From positions 1 to 64,000 of the forward strand of contig NZ_CAXQBR010000067.1 of the NCBI RefSeq assembly GCF_964222135.1: 64,000 nucleotides of DNA, read 5' to 3'. Positions 54,701 to 62,776 of the stretch are shown piece by piece. The notes beneath the pieces were generated by a model. The model searched no databases. It saw nothing but the letters and a program-made list of their open reading frames with translations, and was not told where the DNA came from. The stretch is from Euzebya sp. Its GTDB lineage: Bacteria; Actinomycetota; Nitriliruptoria; Euzebyales; Euzebyaceae. Position 1 is the stretch's first letter; each line of letters opens with the position of its first letter. A program made the position numbers and the translations under genes.

Positions 54701-56627
54701 CGACGGTGAAGGTGGCGGTCTGCCCGGCGGCCAGGTCACCGGTCGGGCACGTGGCGCTGGTGCCGCTCGGCGTGCACCCGCCGGCGCTGGTGATCGCCAG
54801 CGCACCGGTGGTGATCTCGACCTGACCGCCGACAGCGGTCTGCGCACCCACGTTCGACACGGTGACGTCGATGACCAGGTCCTGCGTCGCGGTCACGACG
54901 ACAGGGGCGTCGATCGTGACGGCCAGGTCGCCGTGCGGCTCGACGGTGGTGGCGGCGACGGCGGTGGTGTCGTTGGCGTGGACGGGGTCGAACGCCGACC
55001 CTGAGACGCGGGCGGCGTTCCGGAGGGTCCCCGGCGTGCCCGGGGCGGTGGCGGAGGCCACGAGGTCATGGGTGGCGCCGACGGGCAGGTTCGGCACGGC
55101 GCAGGTCACGACCTGGCCGGTGACGTCGCAACCCGGGGCGGTGATGGCGGTCACACCGGCCGGCAGCTCGTCGGTCACGACGACGTCGGTGGCGGTGCTG
55201 GGCCCGTGGTTGGTGACCTGCAGGCCGTAGTCGACGATGCCCGAGAGCGGGACCGACGCGGGCGCGGCCTGGTGGATCGCCAGGTCGGCGCGGGTGGTGA
55301 CGACGGTGCGGGCGAAGAGGGCGGGGGTGCCGTCGCCGCGGGGTCCGTCGCCATCGATGACCAGGCCGTCGGCCAGGTCGGTCCCCACGGGCACGGAGCC
55401 GTCCAGGTCGACCGGGATGCTGATGGCCGGCAGCTCGGTGCCGGGCCGCAGGGGGTTGTCGGGGTCGGGGGTGGTGGTGCACGTGACGGTGGCGTCGCCG
55501 GTCGTCCCCTGGCAGCTCCAGCTCGCTCCGGCAGACGGCGTCCCGGCGAGCGTGACGCCGACGGGGAGGTCGTGGGTCACGACGATCGGCGCGCCCTGTG
55601 GCCCACCGGTGGCCCGGATGCCGGCGCGGTGGATCAGCGTGGTGGTCGCGCCGGCGACCGGAGGCTGCCGGTCGGCGGTCTCGACGGTGACGAACGGCTG
55701 GGCCTCGACGGCGACGATGCTCTCGACGTCCAGGCCCCAGACCTCATGGACGTTGTTGGACCCGCCGGTGGACGCGGCGAAGCCGAACTTGAAGGTGTCG
55801 GCGTCGCGGTACTGAGCCGGCTGCGGGGTCTCGATGACGAGGTCCCCATCGACCCAGACGCGGATGTCGCGCTGGGGAGCGGTGGAGGGGTCCACCTGGA
55901 TCCGGACGGTCACCGCGGCAGTCGAGCGGGTGTTGCGAGCAGCGGCGTAGATCGGCGCGGGGGCGTGGTCGAGGAAGCAATAGCCGACCTCGCCGTTGCC
56001 TGGGCCGCGGACCACGACGTGGTTGCGCCCCTCGAGCTCACGCGTGTTCGGCGCCGGCACCGCGCAGCTGCCGCCGTCGAAGGTGCGGTTGGAGTTGTTG
56101 CCCCAGGCGTCGAGCGCGACGTTGAAGAGGCCGTTGGCCACACCGTCGGTCGGGCTGGTCGGGCTGCCCCCGTAGCCGAGCCACCCGCCCAGCGCACCCG
56201 GGGCGGTCAACTTGGTCTCGCCGTCGACGACGAACAGGCTGATGCCGTCCGCGCCGGTGCCGCCGTACTGGGCCTGCTGGAAGGTGATGTCCAGACCGCC
56301 GCTGGTCGGCAGGGCGTGGTTGTAGAGGACGTAGCCCGCGGCGTTGTTGACCGCACGGGTCAGGCGCAGCGCCCCGGCGCCGTCGACGTCCACCGTGCCG
56401 GTGGTGCACGCGGCGATGGAACTCGCCCCGGCGTCGCTGCTGGCGGTGAGGCAGGGCGGGTTCGGCGATCCCCCGGCGGTCCAGTCCCCGGGGTTCTGGA
56501 CCGCAGTCCCGGTGAAGGACTCGTTGGTGAGCGTCGTCAACCCCCCGGTCTGGGCGGATGCGGGCAGGCTGAGCAGGGTGAGCAGCAGCGCGAGCGAGAG
56601 CAGCGCTGCGGGTGCGCGACGTGGCAA
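51795..56627 (-). CDS. Giant secreted lectin-like/DUF11-repeat protein with CWB2 repeats
   Basis: 1610 residues. Start chosen at TTG 56627 because CAGGAG lies exactly 7 bp upstream and the protein then opens with a clean signal peptide (PRRAPAALLSLALLLTLLSL); an upstream extension is open but unsupported. Residues ~25-315 resemble an L-type lectin domain (GADGISLFVVDGETK, then WGNNSNRTFDGGSC). Residues ~315-1180 are about eight DUF11-type Ig repeats with phrases such as NHGPxxA and V-P-x-G-x-x. An acidic linker (DEDSDVSEDEDDD) and a short YYDVRTSPGHGFDTFEL segment precede three CWB2 repeats. It is most likely a glycan-binding adhesin on the cell wall. Confidence 0.88.
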   Translation of the reverse strand: MPRRAPAALLSLALLLTLLSLPASAQTGGLTTLTNESFTGTAVQNPGDWTAGGSPNPPCLTASSDAGASSIAACTTGTVDVDGAGALRLTRAVNNAAGYVLYNHALPTSGGLDITFQQAQYGGTGADGISLFVVDGETKLTAPGALGGWLGYGGSPTSPTDGVANGLFNVALDAWGNNSNRTFDGGSCAVPAPNTRELEGRNHVVVRGPGNGEVGYCFLDHAPAPIYAAARNTRSTAAVTVRIQVDPSTAPQRDIRVWVDGDLVIETPQPAQYRDADTFKFGFAASTGGSNNVHEVWGLDVESIVAVEAQPFVTVETADRQPPVAGATTTLIHRAGIRATGGPQGAPIVVTHDLPVGVTLAGTPSAGASWSCQGTTGDATVTCTTTPDPDNPLRPGTELPAISIPVDLDGSVPVGTDLADGLVIDGDGPRGDGTPALFARTVVTTRADLAIHQAAPASVPLSGIVDYGLQVTNHGPSTATDVVVTDELPAGVTAITAPGCDVTGQVVTCAVPNLPVGATHDLVASATAPGTPGTLRNAARVSGSAFDPVHANDTTAVAATTVEPHGDLAVTIDAPVVVTATQDLVIDVTVSNVGAQTAVGGQVEITTGALAITSAGGCTPSGTSATCPTGDLAAGQTATFTVAASTPDATTPAVVHATASTTGVDVDARNDHARREVRIQQAPTLTAVVTAPASAPLGGTIDYEIDVENAGTVVAEDVVISDDVPAGLSDPTTTSTGCAVTGGTHVDCTVGDLAAGADATAAWTATAPSTPTTVENDAQVTAALAGSQRTALTSTVVSAHADMSATLAAPGAVSLGADVTYVVGVENHGPNTAPQASVDLTLPAGMTDVVIPTGCTPHLGAIRCAVDDLVVGDEATWTITADAPSTEGDLTATAVAGTTAVDVVIHNDPSAPATTAVQRQADLAVAVTGPARMALDGSAIFTATVINHGPDDATTTELQTSVTGAAATTSSTTGCAGTPLRCDVGTLGVGQTAQAVLTTTAPSTPGFLVHQATASTAAVDLVADDDVATWTSTTGAVADLAVSLTAPAAVVRGGQVAFTVTVRNLGPQDAADVVVSGPIPAGLAAPTGAVPCTVAGGTFTCAVGTVAAGATWTGGLTATATTIGTLTASASATTSIRDADASNDTSGPVTTDVTAPPVVPGPSGGPTAPQPSPTPTPAPPVTAPPAPPGATDEDSDVSEDEDDDATATTGPLRGTGTGRGGVTVAHLPDTPTSPAPGAGEDDYYDVRTSPGHGFDTFELRLDDPDATALYWWDGEAWLKLQGTSVDPDTGELVVVITEDSRPSFGDLDDLQLAAGATPADRMAGQTRVGTAVAASRAAWPAEGTAGAVVLARDDVYADALTGGPLAVAESAPLLLTGRTALYPEIVEEIGRLLPAGGTVYLLGGTAALDEGVATAVEALGYVVVRVAGTDRYATAVAIAEHLGSPEVVFQATGTDFPDAMAAGPAAAASGGAVLLTAGDQQSPATAAYLASHGEATRYAVGGAAAAADPGATPLVGDDRVDTAALVAEAFFDQPGHVGVAPAGDFPDALVAAPVLGAHGDPLLLVSSGDLPARVRTYLTARSWTIGGVTVFGGSAALSDDVLTTLQRALP

Positions 56628-56847
56628 GGGAGGGCTCCTGTCGGCATCCGTGCCGACGGTACGAAGAAGACCGGCAGGCGATCCGATCAGGGCTTCGGAG
56701 CCATCGGCCCGGCGGCGCCCGGGATTAGCGGACCAGCATGCGCACGGCCGTGAATGGCTCCCCCAGGCCACCGGAGGTGGTCAGATGGCGTACGCGACGC
56801 CGACCGGTCGTCGCCGGCCAGGGGCCACCCAGCGTCGTCGCCGGCGG

Positions 56848-57819
56848 TCAGCGGCCCTTGATGGCCGGGAGCAGCGTCGAACCTGCGTGGTGGACCAACT
56901 GGTCAGCCATTGCGGCGGGGACACCCGGCACGATCAGGCGCAGCAGCAGGGTGGCGTTTGCGTAGGACCCCAGGCGGTCGACGACCGGCGAGATCGACTC
57001 GATGACCTGATCGGTGGTGCCGCGGACGAGCGCCGGCGGGCGCTCCGGCAGTGCCATCCACTCGGTGTAGCGCCGATGCTGGTACTCGGCGCCCGCCATG
57101 ATCACGTCCGTCGGCACGCCGGCGTCCTCGAGCACCACGGCCAGGTGGATCCCGACGTGGAACACGTCCCGGTCGTGGGGTTCGACGGCGAGGACGTCCA
57201 GCAGCCGGATCGCGTGGTCGACGTCTCCCCCACCGGTCAGGTAGCCGTCCCCGATCGACACCGCGCGTCGGATGGCCGCCGGCGAATGGCCGCCCAGCAG
57301 CATCGGCGGGCGGACGTCCAGCACCGGACGGAACCATGCCCCCCGCGCCTCCTGGCCCGTGTGGAGGCGGCGGCAGACATCCACGGCAGCGTGGAGACGT
57401 CCCACCCGATCCTGCCGTCGGACCCCGAAGGGCGGGAACTCCTCCGGGCGGTAGCCGATGGCCATGCCGAGCAGCAACCGGTCACCCGACACCAGCTGGA
57501 CCGTCGCCGCATCTTCGGCCAGGCGCACGGGGTGGTGGAGCGGCGCGAGCACCACGCCGGTCCCGATGCGGATGCGGGAGGTGACTCCGGCCATCGCTGC
57601 CGCCGCGACGAGCGGTGAGGTGAGGTACCCGTCGTCGGTGAAGTGGTGCTCGCTGACCCAGATGGAGTCGAACCCCGCCCGTTCAGCGGCGATGGCCCGA
57701 TGGACCATGCCGCGGAAGGGTTCGTCCCCCGCGGGGGTCTGCGCGGTGGGCGTCTGGCCGGTCAGCAGCGCCAAGCCGACGGCCAGCCCGCTCTCCGCGT
57801 CGGCACTCGGTGACGTCAG
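56848..57819 (-). CDS. LLM-class flavin-dependent oxidoreductase
   Basis: About 323 residues. The start is uncertain: CTG 57819 with AAGG just upstream keeps the first strand (VGLALLTGQTP), while TTG 57774 would remove part of it. A TIM-barrel luciferase-like fold is indicated by AAERAGFDSIWVSEHHFTDD, RIRIGTGVVLAPLHHPVRLAEDAA, GDRLLLGMAIGYRPEEF and PPMLLGGHSPAAIRRA. Members use FMN or F420 for monooxygenation or hydride transfer. It follows the B12-binding subunit gene by about 10 bp in a leftward operon, so it probably handles a product or precursor of the mutase reaction (inference). Confidence 0.85.
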   Translation of the reverse strand: MTSPSADAESGLAVGLALLTGQTPTAQTPAGDEPFRGMVHRAIAAERAGFDSIWVSEHHFTDDGYLTSPLVAAAAMAGVTSRIRIGTGVVLAPLHHPVRLAEDAATVQLVSGDRLLLGMAIGYRPEEFPPFGVRRQDRVGRLHAAVDVCRRLHTGQEARGAWFRPVLDVRPPMLLGGHSPAAIRRAVSIGDGYLTGGGDVDHAIRLLDVLAVEPHDRDVFHVGIHLAVVLEDAGVPTDVIMAGAEYQHRRYTEWMALPERPPALVRGTTDQVIESISPVVDRLGSYANATLLLRLIVPGVPAAMADQLVHHAGSTLLPAIKGR

Positions 57820-57829
57820 GATGCCTTGA

Positions 57830-58267
57830 TCACCTCTCAGCGCGGCCCGTGATCCGACGGACCTCGGCGACGATGTCGTCGAGCGCAGAGCCGGGTGGGA
57901 AGGAACGGACACCCAGCTCATCCAAGCGGGCGACGGACTGCGGGGGCAGCGTGCCGCCGGCGAGGACAGGTGCCTCCACCTCCGCGTCGTGCAGTGCAGC
58001 GATGATCCGCTCGACGACGGCGATGTGCCCGCCGACGTGCAGCCCGATGACGTCCACGTCCTCGTCGATGGCCGCCCGGACGATCTCCTCGCCACGCGCC
58101 ATCCCCAGGACGACCACCTCGAACCCCGCGTCCCGCAGCGTCCTCGCCACCAGGGCCGGCCCCCGCCAGTGCCCGTCCAGCGCCGTCTGCGCCATGAGCA
58201 CCTTGACCGGTCGACGTCCTCCGCCTCCGGCCGCGGCGCCGCCTGCTACGTCCACGTCAGCGCTCAC
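57830..58267 (-). CDS. B12-binding small subunit of an acyl-CoA mutase
   Basis: 145 residues from GTG 58267, overlapping the large-subunit stop by four bases (GTG 58270 is equally possible). After a Gly/Ala-rich start, the cobalamin-binding motif is complete: KVLMAQTALDGHWRG with the cobalt-ligating His in DGHxxG, then GLHVGGHI and LAGGTLPPQ, corresponding to the SxL and GG elements. It should bind adenosylcobalamin base-off and pair with the large subunit as in isobutyryl-CoA and 2-hydroxyisobutyryl-CoA mutases. The separate-subunit layout differs from fused methylmalonyl-CoA mutase. Confidence 0.93.
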   Translation of the reverse strand: MSADVDVAGGAAAGGGGRRPVKVLMAQTALDGHWRGPALVARTLRDAGFEVVVLGMARGEEIVRAAIDEDVDVIGLHVGGHIAVVERIIAALHDAEVEAPVLAGGTLPPQSVARLDELGVRSFPPGSALDDIVAEVRRITGRAER

Positions 58268-59898
58268 CACCTGATCGGGGAGTCCCAGTCGCCGAACTCC
58301 GCGCGGAAGACGTCGCCGATCTCCCCGATGGTCGCGTCTGCCGCCACGGCCTCGAGGACGGCCGGCATGGTGTTCGCACCGGTCGCGCATGCGCGCCCGA
58401 GCTCGCGCAGCGCTGCGGTCGTGGCGGCGCCGTCGCGCTCGCGCCGCAGTGCGGCGAGTCGCTCCATGCCGCGCTCCCAGGCGTCGGTCGTGCCCTCGAA
58501 CCCCTGGACGGTGAAGGGGCTGACGTCTGACCGTGCCGTGGTCACGCCGATCGTGTGCGCGTTCCCCTCCCGCCGTCGACGGTTCAGCTCGGCCTCGTTG
58601 TCGCGCGCCAGGTCGTGCAGCCAGCCGTCGTCCAAGCAGGCGATGAAGCCCCCGCGCGCCTCGATCTGCTCGAAGACCGCCCAGGCCGCCTCGAGCACGT
58701 CCGCCGTCAGCGACTCGATGAAGTACGACCCCGCGAAGGGATCGGCCACCGCCATCAGCGGCGTCTCGTGCTGCAGGATCTGCTGGGTGCGGATCGACAT
58801 CTGGTGGGCGTGGTCAGAGGGGATCGAGATCGCCTCGTCGTAGCCGGACACCCCGAGGGACTGCGCGCCTCCGAGGACACCGGCCAAGCCCATGATCGTG
58901 CCGCGGACCAGGTTGTTGAGGGGCTGCTGGTAGGTCATCGCGGACCCGGCCGTCAACGCGTGGATGCGCAGCTGCGACGAGCGCGGGTTCGTGATGCCGT
59001 ACCTGGTCGCCAGGAGGTCGTGCCACATCTTCCTGGCGGCCCGGAACTTCGCGACGTCCTCGAAGAGGTCCATCGATGCCCGCAGGTTGATGCCGCCCAC
59101 CCCTCGTGCGAGGGCGCTGAGGTCGGCGTGACCGCGCCTGGCGATCTCATCGAGGTGCGCCACCGCAGCCGCCATGACCGCGCCCAGCTCCTGCACGCCG
59201 TTCAAGCCGCTGTCGGCCCCGTTGTACCCCGCGATGGAGACGGGGACCCAGTGCGGGAGGTGCTGTTCGCAGAACTCGATGATGTCCGCGTTCAACCGGA
59301 GCCCTGCCGCCGGGGGGATCTGCTGCTTGGGCGGGCACCCGACGTAGGTGAGGAAGAAGTCGCTCTGGCCGGTCCCGTAGAGGCGGTCCAAGGCGATCCC
59401 CCGCCGACGCGCCACGGTCCAGTAGGCGGCCAGGGTGAACGGCGCGTGCTGGACGACGCCTCCGCCGGGGTGGGCGTACACCGACTCGAGCGGGATGCCC
59501 TCGAGGACGGTCTCGTAGTCCCGCACGCTCATGATCACCGCACCGACGCGTCCCACGTCCTCGCGACGCGCGACGACCTCCGGGTTGTCGACGTCGTACA
59601 GGTGGTCCGCGGTGTTCCGGTCGTGCTCCATGATGAAGCCGGTCTCACCCTGCTCGAGCAGGAACCGCAGCCGCCGGCCCTCGTCCTCGGGGTTGCCGTA
59701 GCCGCTGAGCTGGAAGATGCGCCACGGCTGCGTCCGGTACATGCCCTCGTAGGGCCCGCGGAGGAACGGCGCTCGGCCCGGCGGTGCCCCGACAGCCGCC
59801 CACCAGTCGTCCGGTACGTCGCTCGCGTCGTACCAGGGTGCGAGCGGAAGCCCCGACGCGGTGCGCCACCCGTCCGTCACGTGCTCTGCCACGACCAT
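58264..59898 (-). CDS. Large subunit of a divergent B12-dependent acyl-CoA mutase
   Basis: 544 residues from ATG 59898 (GTG 59892 is better spaced from GGGAGC). Methylmalonyl-CoA mutase family marks are RGPYEGMYRTQPW, RAARKMWHDLLATRYG, QQPLNNLVRGTIMGLAGVLG and YDEAISIPSD. Two active-site positions are unusual. At the specificity position, which is Tyr in methylmalonyl-, Phe in isobutyryl- and Ile in 2-hydroxyisobutyryl-CoA mutase (R-Q-X-A-G), this protein has Leu64 in FQLSG. The family's conserved catalytic His in GYH reads Asn226 in GYNGADSG. The FDLPT-type segment is also replaced by EHDRNT. A carbon-skeleton rearrangement of a CoA thioester of unknown structure is expected. The family is certain; the reaction is not. 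Confidence 0.92.
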   Translation of the reverse strand: MVVAEHVTDGWRTASGLPLAPWYDASDVPDDWWAAVGAPPGRAPFLRGPYEGMYRTQPWRIFQLSGYGNPEDEGRRLRFLLEQGETGFIMEHDRNTADHLYDVDNPEVVARREDVGRVGAVIMSVRDYETVLEGIPLESVYAHPGGGVVQHAPFTLAAYWTVARRRGIALDRLYGTGQSDFFLTYVGCPPKQQIPPAAGLRLNADIIEFCEQHLPHWVPVSIAGYNGADSGLNGVQELGAVMAAAVAHLDEIARRGHADLSALARGVGGINLRASMDLFEDVAKFRAARKMWHDLLATRYGITNPRSSQLRIHALTAGSAMTYQQPLNNLVRGTIMGLAGVLGGAQSLGVSGYDEAISIPSDHAHQMSIRTQQILQHETPLMAVADPFAGSYFIESLTADVLEAAWAVFEQIEARGGFIACLDDGWLHDLARDNEAELNRRRREGNAHTIGVTTARSDVSPFTVQGFEGTTDAWERGMERLAALRRERDGAATTAALRELGRACATGANTMPAVLEAVAADATIGEIGDVFRAEFGDWDSPIRW

Positions 59899-59921
59899 CG
59901 CTCCCACACAGCCCCAGGAGA

Positions 59922-59939
59922 TAACATGGTACCAGTTTA
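59922..59939. promoter_or_regulatory. Operator-like palindrome between the mutase and acyl-CoA synthetase genes
   Basis: TAACATGGTACCAGTTTA has a perfect 8-bp core TGGTACCA flanked by TAA and TTA arms (14 of 18 bases paired). It is AT-rich in an otherwise very GC-rich region and fills the 49-bp gap between two divergent starts. The nearby TetR-type gene makes it a strong candidate operator shared by both operons. Confidence 0.62.
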
Positions 59940-59947
59940 CGGTCGGC

Positions 59948-61444
59948 ATGGAAAGGACGAGGGCGATGGGGACGGTCCCCGACATGGTGGCGTCGACCGC
60001 GCTGCGATCACCCGACTCGATGTGCGTGAGCCATGTGGAGTCCGGGCGGATGCTGACCTTCGCCGACGTCCACGACCGCGCGAACCGGCTGGTGGCGGCG
60101 TTCCGGACCCACGGCATCGACCGGGGAGACCGGGTCGCCCTGCTCGCCCGCAACGAGATCGAGTTCGTCGAGCTGGTGGTGGCCTGCCAGCGCGCCGGGG
60201 CGATCCTCACACCGCTCAACCACCGGCTGTCAGGGGGAGAGCTGCGCTGGCTGGTCGACGACGCCCGCCCCGCGGTGCTCGTGGTCGGCGCCGGTGTGAT
60301 CCCGCCCGCCGTCGACACGCCGGTGTGGTGGCTCGGCGACCAGGACGGGCCGGGCGCCCGCTACGAGGCCCTGCTCACCGATCACGCGCCCCGGCGCGAG
60401 CGCGCGACGATCTCGGCCGAGGAGATCTGCACCCTCCTCTACACCAGCGGGACCACGGGCACGCCCCGCGGGGTGTGCATCTCGAACCGCGCGATCTTCG
60501 CCCGCGCGTGCAGCTACGTCGCCGAGCTGATGATCACCGCTCACGACGTCTTCCTGCAGCCGATGCCGCTGTTCCACATCTCCGCCCACGTGTCCCTCGC
60601 CTTCACGTACCGCGGGGCGGCCAACGTGATCGCGCGGGACTTCGATCCCGACGCGGTGGTGGCCTCGATCGGTCGCCACGGGGTCACCCAGATGCTCCTC
60701 GTCCCCACCGCGATGAAGGCGCTCTGCGACGTGGAGCCCAGCCGCGATCAGACATCGACGCTGCGGTGCCTGTCCTACGGCGGCTCGACGATCAGCGCCG
60801 AGCTGGTCGCCCGGACCTCCGCGATCCTCGGGTGCGATCTCGTGCAGTTCTACGGGATGACGGAGCTCGGCGCCGCCACGGTGCTGCGGGCTGACGACCA
60901 CACCCGCCCGGAGCTGCTCCCCGCGGCCGGGGTCGAGGACCTGTGCACCGAGGTGGTGGTGCTCGACCTGGCCGACGGCGCCCCCGCCCCCGTCGGCGTC
61001 CACGGTGAGATCGCCGCCCGGGGCCCCTCGGCGATGTCGGGCTACTGGGGCGCCGACCCCGTCGGCAACGGGTGGATCCGGACCGGCGACCTCGGCTACC
61101 GCGACGCCGAGGGGTACCTGTTCGTCGTCGATCGGCTCAAGGACATCATCGTGAGCGGCGGCGAGAACGTCGCCTCCCGCCAGGTGGAGGAGGTGGTGGC
61201 GACCCACCCCGACGTGGAGGAGGTCGCGGTCATCGGTCGGCCGGATCCGCACTGGGGTGAGGTCGTCCACGCCGTCGTCCGCCCACGCCCGGGGACGACG
61301 GTCGACCTCGCGTCGGTGCAGGCGCACTGCGCCGGGCGGCTGGCGAGGTACAAGGTCCCCCGATCGCTTTCGGTCGTCGAGGACATGCCGCGCACGGCTG
61401 CGGGCAAGGTCCCCAAGGCAGAGCTGCGCAGGCGGTACGGTTGA
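59948..61444 (+). CDS. AMP-binding acyl-CoA synthetase
   Basis: 498 residues from ATG 59948 (ATG 59966 is also possible). ANL-superfamily motifs are present in order: LLYTSGTTGTPRGVCISNRA (ATP loop), FYGMTELGAATVL, GWIRTGDLGYRDAEGYL, DRLKDIIVSGGENV (hinge) and the C-terminal catalytic Lys in PRTAAGKVPK. It activates a carboxylic acid to its CoA ester via an acyl-adenylate. It is divergent from the mutase operon across a 49-bp gap containing a palindrome and is coupled to the TetR gene by a four-base overlap. It probably feeds the mutase with substrate (inference). Confidence 0.94.
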   Translation: MERTRAMGTVPDMVASTALRSPDSMCVSHVESGRMLTFADVHDRANRLVAAFRTHGIDRGDRVALLARNEIEFVELVVACQRAGAILTPLNHRLSGGELRWLVDDARPAVLVVGAGVIPPAVDTPVWWLGDQDGPGARYEALLTDHAPRRERATISAEEICTLLYTSGTTGTPRGVCISNRAIFARACSYVAELMITAHDVFLQPMPLFHISAHVSLAFTYRGAANVIARDFDPDAVVASIGRHGVTQMLLVPTAMKALCDVEPSRDQTSTLRCLSYGGSTISAELVARTSAILGCDLVQFYGMTELGAATVLRADDHTRPELLPAAGVEDLCTEVVVLDLADGAPAPVGVHGEIAARGPSAMSGYWGADPVGNGWIRTGDLGYRDAEGYLFVVDRLKDIIVSGGENVASRQVEEVVATHPDVEEVAVIGRPDPHWGEVVHAVVRPRPGTTVDLASVQAHCAGRLARYKVPRSLSVVEDMPRTAAGKVPKAELRRRYG

Positions 61445-62706
61445 CGGCGGTGGCGAAGAGCAGCGGAGGAGCGGCCACGGGGGCGGACTCGTCACCAGCC
61501 GCCGAGGAGATGACCACGCGCGAGCTCCTGGTGCGGGCGGCGGGCCGCAGCATCGCCGCCCACGGCTTCGCCGGCTCGCGGCTCGTCGACATCACGGCCG
61601 ACGCAGGGGTGACGACGGGTGCGTTCTACCGCTACTTCGACGGCAAGGACCACGTCGCCAACGAGGTGCTCGACACCTTCGACGGGAGGCTGGTCGAGGC
61701 GCTCGACGCCGCCCCGTCGATGACCAGCGCGTTCGCCGAGTGGCTGCGCTGCGCCGCGTCGCACCCCGGCGCCCTGCGCGTCGCCTTCGAGCTGGCGCGA
61801 CCGGGCACCGACGTCCACCGCGTCCTCGAGGCCAAGCGCGCCGGCTGGGCAGCGGCACTCGCCCCCCACCTCGCGGTGCCCCGTCGCCTCGGGCGGACGC
61901 CTGCGCGGTTCCTCACCGACCTGCTGTTCCAGTACAGCCTCTTCCTCGCGCCCTCGGCCGACCCGGACCACGCCGACGTCGCCGAGACGCTCGCGCACAT
62001 GGTCACCCGTGGCATCTACATCCCCGACGCGCCGCGAGCCGCTGGCGAGACGACCGCCGCGGGTCTGGGCGTCCCGCGGTTCGACCCCCACATCCACTGG
62101 GAGCGGTCCTCCGACAAGGTCGCGCCGCGATCGGTTCGGGGCATGCGGACGTGGCAGTCGATCCGCGAGTCCGCGGTGGAGGTCTTCGGCGAGCGCGGCC
62201 TGACCGACGCGACGGTCCTCGACATCGCCACCCACGCCGGCGTCGCCTCGGGGACGGTCTACCGGTACTTCGTCGACAAGGAGGACATCTTCCGCAGCCT
62301 GCAGGCCTCGGCGGAGGAGGCGATCATCCGCGACTCCCACCTGCCGATGGAGGACGGTCGCCTGGCCATCAAAGCGCAGTTCCTGGCCTACGTGGCCGCC
62401 TACGAACGCCACCTCGGGGTCCTCCGCGCCTGGCAGGAGCTCATGCAGCCCGGTTCGGAGCTCGCCGAGGCCTGGGACGGCATGCGCAGCCGGTTCATCG
62501 AGCGGGCAGCTCGGGTGCTGCGCCACGGCCAGCGGGAGGGGCAGGTGGACGACTCGATCGATGCCCACCTGGCCGCTGCGATCTACTCCATCGGCAACGA
62601 GGCGGCGGCACGTGCCCTGCTCGTGCTCCGCTTCGAGCCCGCAGGATCGCACGCGCAGCTGGCGGACATGTTGGAGCGGCTCCTCATCGGCGGCTTCCAG
62701 CGCTAG
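61441..62706 (+). CDS. Double-headed TetR-family regulator
   Basis: 421 residues, twice the usual length. TTG 61441 overlaps the synthetase stop (TTGA); GTG 61450 is the alternative. It has two complete TetR helix-turn-helix domains: residues ~28-72 (ITADAGVTTGAFYRYFDGK) and ~238-282 (IATHAGVASGTVYRYFVDK), each followed by its own helical ligand-type domain. Such a fused dimer could bind an asymmetric or doubled operator and sense two ligands. It is placed to regulate the acyl-CoA genes around it. Confidence 0.93.
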   Translation: MTAVAKSSGGAATGADSSPAAEEMTTRELLVRAAGRSIAAHGFAGSRLVDITADAGVTTGAFYRYFDGKDHVANEVLDTFDGRLVEALDAAPSMTSAFAEWLRCAASHPGALRVAFELARPGTDVHRVLEAKRAGWAAALAPHLAVPRRLGRTPARFLTDLLFQYSLFLAPSADPDHADVAETLAHMVTRGIYIPDAPRAAGETTAAGLGVPRFDPHIHWERSSDKVAPRSVRGMRTWQSIRESAVEVFGERGLTDATVLDIATHAGVASGTVYRYFVDKEDIFRSLQASAEEAIIRDSHLPMEDGRLAIKAQFLAYVAAYERHLGVLRAWQELMQPGSELAEAWDGMRSRFIERAARVLRHGQREGQVDDSIDAHLAAAIYSIGNEAAARALLVLRFEPAGSHAQLADMLERLLIGGFQR

Positions 62707-62727
62707 CACCTCCCGGCGCACCAGATC

Positions 62728-62733
62728 TATAAT
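62728..62733 (+). promoter_or_regulatory. TATAAT -10 box before the second acyl-CoA synthetase
   Basis: A perfect TATAAT is striking in this GC-rich DNA. It lies in the 70-bp gap after the TetR gene. The expected -35 position (62705-62710, AGCACC) is poor, so activation by a regulator or recognition through the -10 alone is possible. Confidence 0.5.
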
Positions 62734-62776
62734 CCGACGCCATGTTGTGTGCACTGTGGCCGGCCCGGACGTGTCC

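Noticed and set aside
59926-59990. ATG 59926 preceded by AGGAG in the divergent gap
   Set aside because: The ribosome-site match is good, but this ATG opens a frame different from the synthetase that gives only shadow composition; the site is better read as part of the palindrome.
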